This document shows positions 56,794-64,000 of a stretch of 64,000 nucleotides of DNA, in pieces; positions within the stretch are counted from its first letter, which is position 1; every line of letters starts with the position of its first letter. This DNA comes from Glandiceps talaboti (Eukaryota > Hemichordata > Enteropneusta > Spengelidae): positions 16,260,519 to 16,324,518 of the forward strand of contig NC_135569.1 of the NCBI RefSeq assembly GCF_964340395.1. Direction: 5' to 3'. Below the pieces are notes generated by a model, which was given only the letters and a program-made list of their open reading frames with translations, was not told the origin of the DNA and searched no databases. Position numbers and translations under genes: made by a program.

Positions 56794-57300
56794 CATAAAC
56801 ATAACTACATTTGACAGATGTGTAACTGGTATGACAACATCAAATGTAACACAGATGTAAAAAATAACAATACAGCATCGGTTTTTACAACATCCATGTA
56901 CAAGAGCTTTTTCCCACTGCCATGTACCAGTTATGGTAGCATAGCTGTAACATAGGTATTTCCCACAGACATGTATCAGCTTTGTGAACAATGCTAGTCA
57001 GATATGAACAAGAGGGTTGCTACAGGGTATTATTTCACCATAGCCATTACATGTGCGTGCACAACTGTGTGCTAGGTGTGCAGTACACATCTATGGTACT
57101 GAGATGTGCAAAACAGTCGTGGCTCAGAGGTGGTATTCCACATCCATGCAACAGGCACATTTTTCACAACCATGTACGACGGCTGTGGAAAAATATACCC
57201 TGTAACGGAGCTGAGAGGCACATTACTGGTACATATATAGCTGTGCTCTTCTTCCTAGCACTAGAATGTGGCAACATCCTCGTGCAGGAAGTACAAAATT
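56794..57300. other. No gene; internally repetitive CATGTAC words
   Basis: Phrases of the type CCATGTACAAGAGC / CCATGTACCAGTTATGG / CATGTATCAGC recur about every 50-60 bases, which suggests an old tandem or foldback repeat. No coding frame recognised. Confidence 0.4.
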
Positions 57301-57419
57301 CCCTGTGTATAAAGACGGCTCACTGGAGAGAACAGACTCAGTGTTTATTGCAATATTAGGTGAATGGCGTAAGAGATGCAATTCAAGAAATTAGGAGGGC
57401 CTTAGCTATGACTTTGAAC

Positions 57420-58031
57420 TTACATAATTCCAAAACCTTTTTGGATTTTTCTCATATTCCTTCTGTGCCTTTCTTGTCAAACGTCTAACCTGGTTCCTCA
57501 CTTGGCAATACTCTAAGCAAACTTCCCCATCTCTTGTTCTTATGTAATTATTCCATAGTCTGTATATCCTCTTGACTTTAGATAATGACTTACAGTCCAG
57601 TGGCAAATTCCCTTTTCCTGTGCCTCGTGGTTAGGGACAGAAATTTTTTCCATTGCTCATTTACATCATCAGGACAACTTTCAGACAGCTTCATCCAGTC
57701 CACTTCCATATATTCCCTCATTTTTTGATAGTCACCCCTATCGTAGTTATAATGAACTTCAGGTATATATTTCTCCTTAGCCGAAGAAATGGCTTCAAAA
57801 ATGACCTCAGCGTGATCACTTTTTTCAACTGGTGAGCGCATTTCAACAGCAGACATTAAATCTGACACATTTGTAAATACCAAGTCTAATAACGAGGGTT
57901 TATCGCCTCTTCTAAAACGAGTAGGTTTGTCTTCTAGTTGATAAAGATAACTGTCACGAACTGCCTCAATGAATTGAAACTCTCTGTCCTCCCTATTTGA
58001 ATATGATGTCCAGTTGATATTGCGGACATGA
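57420..58031 (-). pseudogene. Non-LTR retrotransposon fragment (endonuclease C-terminus to RT linker)
   Basis: Minus-strand translation from 58031: NINWTSYSNREDREFQFIEA, then PTRFRRGDKPSLLDLVFTN and SPVEKSDHAEVIFE, the end of an APE-type endonuclease (the LDLVFT and SDH motifs). It continues through RGDYQKMREYMEVDWMKL to RHRKREFATGL, stops by frameshift at 57590, and resumes in the next frame with IYRLWNNYIRT, YCQVRNQVRRLTRKAQKEYE and NPKRFWNYVSSKS. That order is typical of CR1/Jockey-like ORF2 between nuclease and RT. Both ends are truncated. Confidence 0.88.
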
Positions 58032-58061
58032 AAATGTGTAATTGTTTTGTGTTCTGAGCGA

Positions 58062-58412
58062 ACATAAAATTGAATATTAATGCTAGTGTCTCTGATATCT
58101 TAAAATGGTCCCTACTTTAAAGTAATAACGTTTATTTGTACCTTTTTGTAACTTTCTTATTTCGAAAAACAGAAAGGCTTTTAGTGATTGCCATAAATAG
58201 TGACGGATTGACAGGGTATTTCCATTTGGGACATGTTAATATATTATTAGTTTGTAATCTCAGTGATCATGAATTAGAATATTGATGATAGTGCATTTAA
58301 TATCTTAAAATCGCCCTAAATCCAAGTAAAATGGTCCATTGTACCTTTTTCTCACTTTCTTATTTCGCAAAACTAAAAGGCATTTAATGATGGCCGTATA
58401 TAGCGACGGATT
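58062..58412. repeat. Imperfect direct duplication, about 200-bp spacing
   Basis: 58062-58205 and 58268-58412 share ATATCTTAAAATNG, TTGTACCTTTTT, CTTTCTTATTTCG and TAGTGACGGATTG-type words in the same order. Confidence 0.8.
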
Positions 58413-58421
58413 GTGTGTGCA

Positions 58422-58465
58422 TATTTGTATGTATGTATGTATGTATGTATGTGTGTGTGTGTATG

Positions 58466-58496
<31 letters not shown>

Positions 58497-58557
58497 GTAT
58501 GCATGTATGTATGTATGTGTGTATGTATGTATGTATTATGTGTGTATGTATGTATGT

Positions 58558-58605
<48 letters not shown>
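58422..58605. repeat. (TATG)n then (TG)n microsatellite
   Basis: TATG repeats with TG interruptions, ending in about 45 bases of TG. Confidence 0.97.
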
Positions 58606-58607
<2 letters not shown>

Positions 58608-58832
58608 TGTAGGCAATTGATATCCATCCTACACTTTCAGTAGTGTGAGTTATTTCAACTTTATCGGACAGCGGACATTTTATCTGAACAAGTTTTTAAA
58701 TCGTTTTTCTTGTCTAGGTAGTGTTCATATAATTCTATATTTGCGATTCCTTCAATATGACAGCCATGAACGTTAACTTTTACATCCAAGTTGTAATATC
58801 TGCTCCAACCATTACAGGGATAGATAATTTCT

Positions 58833-58995
58833 TTTTTGTCGTATATGTCATTCCATTTATGACGTATCATGCGAAATAGACAGGCATGTAACCAATAATC
58901 TGTAGGTGATCTTCACTGAAACTTGGTATATCTGTGAAGTTGTTCCATAGTCATCTTAGATTATCACTCGTAAAACGTCCTGACATTAACGCACC
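58833..58995. repeat. Block D copy 2, left part
   Basis: Matches 48549-48700 (CGTATATGTCATNCCATTTATGACGTATC). The block resumes at 61415. Confidence 0.88.
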
Positions 58996-59033
58996 GAAGT
59001 ATAGACCTGTTGCTGGTTTCCAGGATGCATTGC

Positions 59034-61097
59034 CAGTACCGTAGCCTGCGGGGGGGACAAGGTTTTGAGATTTTGGAAAAAAGAAAGAAAAAAAGCTACT
59101 TTTTGAATACATAGCAATGATATTAAAATCGTTATTTACGTGACGATTCCTAGCATGCGCAATTTAAATGGATACTTCACTAATTCTGTACACTGACTCC
59201 TGGCTTATATGTATCTTATATCGCTATTGTACGCTGGCTTAACTTTGAATAAAAATGTGTCCAGTTAAAAATTGTAACTTTTTGCAGCATATTAAAAATT
59301 CTTTGTGCGGGGGAAAGTACAAAAGAAGTGCGCACATGCACTGTGCATTTTCCGCGAGTAACAGTAGTCTTGAAAGTCTCCTTCATTTCAAGATAGCAAG
59401 TTGCAATTATAATATCAGCAAGTGAAACTCAAAAGAAAAGACGGAAAAGGTCGTTCAACGTGAGGTCGCCTGCTATGCTGCATGCAGTGACTCCGCATCT
59501 TCTTGTTTCTTATATTAAAACATTTCATACTGATACAAATGGCAGATCTCTTTTTGGAATATTTGGTGGCCCTGAAAAACTATTTAACTAGGTACGCAGT
59601 TTAAGATCCACTATTTGAAGATATTTCTTTCAATAATTGTGTTCGACGTTTTCTTTGGTTAAAATGTTGTTTGATATAATTATCTCATTGCAAACTGACA
59701 CTAGCTTTATTCCGCAAAATATTTAGTACAAGGATAAAATTTTGAAGCGACAATTTGCTATGGAAAGAATGGCCCTGAATTTGTAAACAGAGCTGTACCT
59801 TCGACATCAAAATCCACACTTCAATTTCCATTATAATGATAACGGCAAGGAGAATTCACTGAGTTCACCTTGTGTTCCGACATAAACGAGGCCATAACAG
59901 TTTTGGAAGTTGGGTAAAGAAAATGATTATTTTGTTGTGTTACTTATTTGAGAAAGTACCATCCATTTTTTTTACTTTGGATGTGACATCTTTTCGGCAA
60001 CTACTTTGAAAGATACGACATTAGGCCAGAAAAAATGAAAAAGCTGTTCAACCTACCCATATATTTTCTGGTGATGGGCAATATATCCTCATGCTGGCTT
60101 TGTTTTTCAAAATTAAGGACATTTCTTTATATTTTCTGAATAGCACATGTAACAATATACATTTGAATCTATTCCAAATTATATAATATCTTATACAGTG
60201 GTTTACTTGGCTCTGATGTTGCATACCAGCATGAGTTGAGATTAAATATACAATGTGCACTAAAAAGAATTGAACAAAAGTTTACGACCATTGGGCCATC
60301 AAAAGTCTGAAAGTCTTGAAATGTTTTGCTCGTTATTCGGGATTTTTTGGAACCAAATTAAACTTCAGGAGAAGTCATTTACCATGTGTACATCCGCATA
60401 ATATCTTTCAGCTTTGCCACAACAAAATACACTTCCAGATAACATGTAATGCACAGCATAATTGTTTCAATTCTGGTATTTTATTATGTCTATGGTTTGA
60501 TATTTTATGCTTCTAAATGGCCTCCTACACTGTCTTATTTTCATTTTTTCACCTTTGGAGTTGTCTCCTTCCAATGCATCATTGTACCATATGATTTTAT
60601 ATCTCCACTGTAGTGTAGGTGACAGAAGGGGTGGCTAAAATAATGCTCGAGTTTCAATTGGCGGGGCTTAACATTTTTTGAGAAGAGAGGGTGAGAGGAA
60701 CTACACCATTTGTTTAACCGTAAATTGTATACATTTCCTAAGTGTAGCTATGCAGACAAATTACATGAGATAGTATCAAGATGACTGAATAAGTTCTATC
60801 TAAACTCGACCTGAACTATTTTGCTATAATTATATATGGTTTGTTTTATCCTTGTCAAGCATTGTGAAAAAATGAAATCGACCTACTTACCCAATGTGAT
60901 AGGTTAGGTTACCCGTTGACCAGCATTTTATATTTTTTCTGACCTTACACATGATATTTAATTGCGTATGCTAAAATATATATTATGTAAATTAATTGCA
61001 AATTTATGTAAATTAGAATTTTTCTAAATTTTAAATGCATGATTGCACCAAGACAAAGTTCTGCCCCCCTTGGCAATTTGGTCAGGCTACGGCCCTG
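59034..61097 (-). mobile_element. 2,064-bp CAG...CTG-ended DNA element, copy 2 (inverted)
   Basis: Reverse-complement relative of 26888-28959 along its whole length. The left end CAGTACCGTAGCCTG and right end CAGGCTACGGCCCTG are the same termini. It is flanked by the 5-bp direct repeat ATTGC at 59029-59033 and 61098-61102. Internal sequence is well conserved (for example the CTGCATGCAGCATAGCAGGC region and AATATTTGGTGGCCCTGAAA), with scattered substitutions and small indels and no transposase frame. Confidence 0.88.
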
Positions 61098-61682
61098 ATT
61101 GCGCGTCTCTCCATACAATGCCATGTATTGTGTACGCGCTGAGGGGTTAGCATGTGCTACTCAGGGGGGTGGTTGTCATTTGATCGTACCCAGTGATCAC
61201 CTGGAAAATCCCTCTCTATCATTGATGGCTTTTGGTCTTTGTTATATAAAATCACTGATAATCAAAGAGGTCAACATATCTTTCCATTATTTCCTCATAA
61301 AAATGTTATTTCAAACGTAATAAAGACAAAACAAGATTAACTGTAACAACATAAAAGCCGTCCTCTCACGCAATGCATCTTGGACTCGGAAAATCGACTA
61401 TTCTTACTATTTGCGTTGTCTTATGCGAGACACCTATGTACTTGATTACTTTCTCCCCACTCTAGGAGAGCCTTTCCGTAAACGAATTCTTTGATATTTT
61501 AACAGTTGACAAGTTATCTAATAATTCTCGTACTTAGATGTACGGTATACGAATTCATTCATATTTCAATAAAAAAGTCAAATTGATCAAATTCAATCAA
61601 AATCTTATATTCGTACAGAACAAATTGTCGATGTACCCTGGTGTTTTGTTTTTGAAGTATATCCTTACCATCGGAACACTTT

Positions 61683-61818
61683 TGGAAGAAAATCTCTCTA
61701 CATAAGCTGACTTGTCAATTTAGCTATGTTGAACATACCTCTGTAATCATGATCATTATTCTATGTTCAGTTATGTACATTTAAGGCCCATGGCCTACAG
61801 TACGGAATAAAATTATTA
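61683..61818 (+). mobile_element. 136-bp retroposed fragment with 18-bp target duplication
   Basis: Flanked by identical 18-base direct repeats TTACCATCGGAACACTTT (61665-61682 and 61819-61836). It ends GGAATAAAATTATTA, an AATAAA plus short ATT tail, after AAGGCCCATGGCC. The related block at 49280-49295 has a single uninterrupted TCGGAACACTTT, a natural empty site. I read it as a 5'-truncated non-LTR or SINE insertion. Confidence 0.85.
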
Positions 61819-62469
61819 TTACCATCGGAACACTTTCTTTCGTTTGCTCGGTTTACTCAGTATCCATTGTAACATGTATATTATCAACATAAACGTGTGC
61901 TGGAATTTTAATCTTGACGTAATACATTTATTTATAGACATTTACTTATATCTCGTGTAAACACAATATTCGTATTATATTTTATACAACCATTTAATCA
62001 AATCTCAGTAAATAAAATATAAAGCAGACTTTGTTTGATCAGATAACATACAATATACAGATAGTAGAATTATTTATGATTTGTTCACATGAATGATTGA
62101 ATCACCTTAATATTTCTCTAAGATTTATCAGTCTTGCCATACAAAGAAAACAGAATTACTCAGCACTTCATTTTTTTTTTAAATATTAAGGTTTAATTGC
62201 CAGGTTCACACAGCAGGAGTCACGTGGTTTACATGGGATCGTGTTCTGGACCAACTTTTGCTATAGCTCTACCAAAAAAAACTTGTTTTTTAACTGCTAA
62301 ATTTTAATCCTAATATGAACTTGGCCTTGACCCTGTATCAAATGACACGACTTTTGATGTACAGAAAAATGTTATTTTGCCAATAAAGATATGATTTGGT
62401 TATCTATCATGTTTGTCTGAACGTTTATTGGACAGAAATGGCATATTGTGAAGTATAGCTAACAGAAAA

Positions 62470-62481
62470 GGACATACATAC

Positions 62482-62512
<31 letters not shown>

Positions 62513-62701
62513 CATACATACATACACAATAAATACACACAGACAGACAGACAGACATACATACATACATACGTACGTACGTACGTACGTACGTACAGAC
62601 AGACAGACATACGTACGTACGTACGTACGTACGTACGTACATACATACATACATACATACATACATACATACATACATACATACATACATACATACATAC
62701 A
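62470..62701. repeat. (CATA)n/(CAGA)n/(ACGT)n microsatellite
   Basis: CATA with CAGA blocks and two self-complementary ACGT/GTAC runs (62572-62596, 62610-62640). It occupies the position of the CATA array in block D copy 1. Confidence 0.97.
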
Positions 62702-62916
62702 ACGTCTTGGAAGCATGTAAAAGTTGAAAGACTGTACAATAATGAAATATTTTTATGTTTATTGAAAAATACAACCACAGTTGAATGTTCACCATATATT
62801 TTGATTTTGATAAACTAAAAATATTACAAAAGGATGGGATAGACTTTTTACGAGTAGCAGTAATAAATGTTCAGATTTACATTTGTCAGTGTTGATTGCT
62901 AGGACTAATAGATTGA

Positions 62917-63236
62917 GTTCCGTCCATCTATCCGTGTGTCCGTCCTTTTGTCCGTGTGTCCGTCCATCTATCCGTGTGTCCGTCCTTTTGTCCGTGTGTC
63001 CGTCCATCTATCCGTGTGTCCGTCCTTTTGTCCGTGTGTCCGTCCATCTATCCGTGTGTCCGTCCTTTTGTCCGTGTGTCCGTCCATCTATCCGTGTGTC
63101 CGTCCTTTTGTCCGTGTGTCCGTCCATCTATCCGTGTGTCCGTCCTTTTGTCCGTGTGTCCGTCCATCTATCCGTGTGTCCGTCCTTTTGTCCGTGTGTC
63201 CGTCCATCTATCCGTGTGTCCGTCCTTTTGTCCGTC
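62917..63236. repeat. 40-bp minisatellite, about 8 copies
   Basis: Unit CGTCCTTTTGTCCGTGTGTC followed by CGTCCATCTATCCGTGTGTC, repeated without visible variation. All forward frames are open (CPSFCPCVRPSIRVSV) only because the unit lacks stops. Confidence 0.97.
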
Positions 63237-64000
63237 CGGAGCCATTTCTCGGAAATGACTGGACCGATTTCTATCAAACTTGCTAATACAAGGACAACAC
63301 ACTATGGCATACATATGCATGTCCATTTATTTTGTGATACCATCCAAGATGACAGCGAGACGGCCATTTTGTTACGAATTTTTCATGTTCAAAGCCATTA
63401 TGCAGACATACCTGAACAAATCTCATTCAAAGTTGGTGTAAGGACAATGTTCTATTATATACATATGCATGTCAATTTATGTCTTGATACATCCAATATG
63501 GCCACCAGGCAGCCATTTTTGTAATGATTGTTCATGTCCAGAACCATTTCTTGGGCATGACTGGACCAATTTCTTGGCACAAGGACAACACGCTATGGCA
63601 TACATATGCATGTCAATTTAATTTGTGATGCAATCCAATATGGTTACTATACAGCCATTTTGTTATGATTTTTTCATGTTCAAGCCATTATGCAGATATG
63701 CCTTCGAACATTTTGTTATGATTTTTCCATGTTTGGGACCATTACACAGACATGCATGAACAATTTCCATTAAAACTTTATTTATAGATAATGCACTATG
63801 AAGTATATATGTATGTCAACTTGTGTCACGATATGATCCAAATTCAACTGCTAGGCAGCCATTGTGTTATGACTTTTTTCATCTCTGGAGCCATTTGGCA
63901 GACATGTCTGTGCAGATCAATATCAGTCAATCTTGGTATAAGGGCAGTGTACTATATGTATGTCAATTTGTGATTGCACCTATCACAGACAAGAAGTGTT
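63237..64000. repeat. Satellite-like tandem repeat, about 150-bp unit, continues past window
   Basis: Landmarks recur at about 150-base spacing (63239, 63391, 63540, 63687, and less clearly later): GAGCCATT, TGACTGGACCRATTTC, ACAAGGACAACACNCTATG, CATACATATGCATGTC, and CCAATATGG...CAGCCATTTTGTTA. Units diverge by substitutions and deletions. Confidence 0.85.

Larger units (their letters stand above)
61415..62890. repeat. Block D copy 2, right part
   Basis: Collinear with 48725-50400. It differs by the 136-bp retro-insertion at 61683-61818 and by the composition of the tetranucleotide array. Confidence 0.9.

Overview
This is eukaryotic, metazoan DNA, most likely from a marine invertebrate. The evidence is one spliced receptor gene with GT/AG introns, and a great deal of non-coding, AT-rich sequence full of microsatellites and decayed transposons (Penelope-like elements, non-LTR retrotransposons, a tRNA-derived SINE, and a DNA transposon with CAG...CTG ends). 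The species cannot be fixed by reading. A mollusc or other lophotrochozoan, or an invertebrate deuterostome, would fit. There are no operons and no bacterial signals.

The only host gene I can support is the 3' part of a nicotinic acetylcholine receptor alpha-type subunit on the + strand. It has four exons (6352-6396, 7331-7440, 9829-10376, 11286-11938) that join in frame into 451 codons plus a stop. The exons for the signal peptide and the first part of the ligand-binding domain are not visible and probably lie left of the window. Its channel-lining M2 start reads GVVK instead of the usual GEK: one extra residue and loss of the intermediate-ring glutamate. That is the type of change that separates anion from cation channels in this superfamily.

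The first 6.3 kb is mostly non-coding, with a 2.8 kb array of about 186 copies of a 15-bp unit. The introns carry (CATA)n, (CT)n and (TATG/GGAT)n arrays. From 12 to 36 kb I see no gene. This stretch holds simple repeats, a 2,072-bp CAG/CTG-ended element (26888-28959), a frameshifted Penelope-like endonuclease fragment (about 31.7-32.3 kb) and a non-LTR retrotransposon tail (33.3-33.65 kb). From 36.8 to 51.1 kb the sequence is a mosaic of mutually related blocks, including a roughly 1.05 kb tandem duplication, a fourfold dispersed block, a SINE and a decayed non-LTR reverse transcriptase.

The most striking locus is 51.85-56.24 kb, a nest of Penelope-like retroelement sequences embedded in (AT)n tracts. 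Two 5'-truncated copies of one element lie head to head as 1,025-bp inverted arms that look identical. The right copy retains an open frame for the reverse transcriptase palm (FDICDFYPSI, YRDD) and a GIY-YIG nuclease. Each arm carries a hammerhead-ribozyme-like motif near its outer end. A third such motif and a matching roughly 70-bp outer inverted end lie at 51.9-52.1 kb, and a decayed second Penelope-like element sits in between. The last 6 kb holds another non-LTR fragment, a second, inverted copy of the CAG/CTG element (59034-61097) inserted into a duplicate of the 48.5-50.3 kb block, and a 40-bp minisatellite followed by a roughly 150-bp satellite that runs off the window end.
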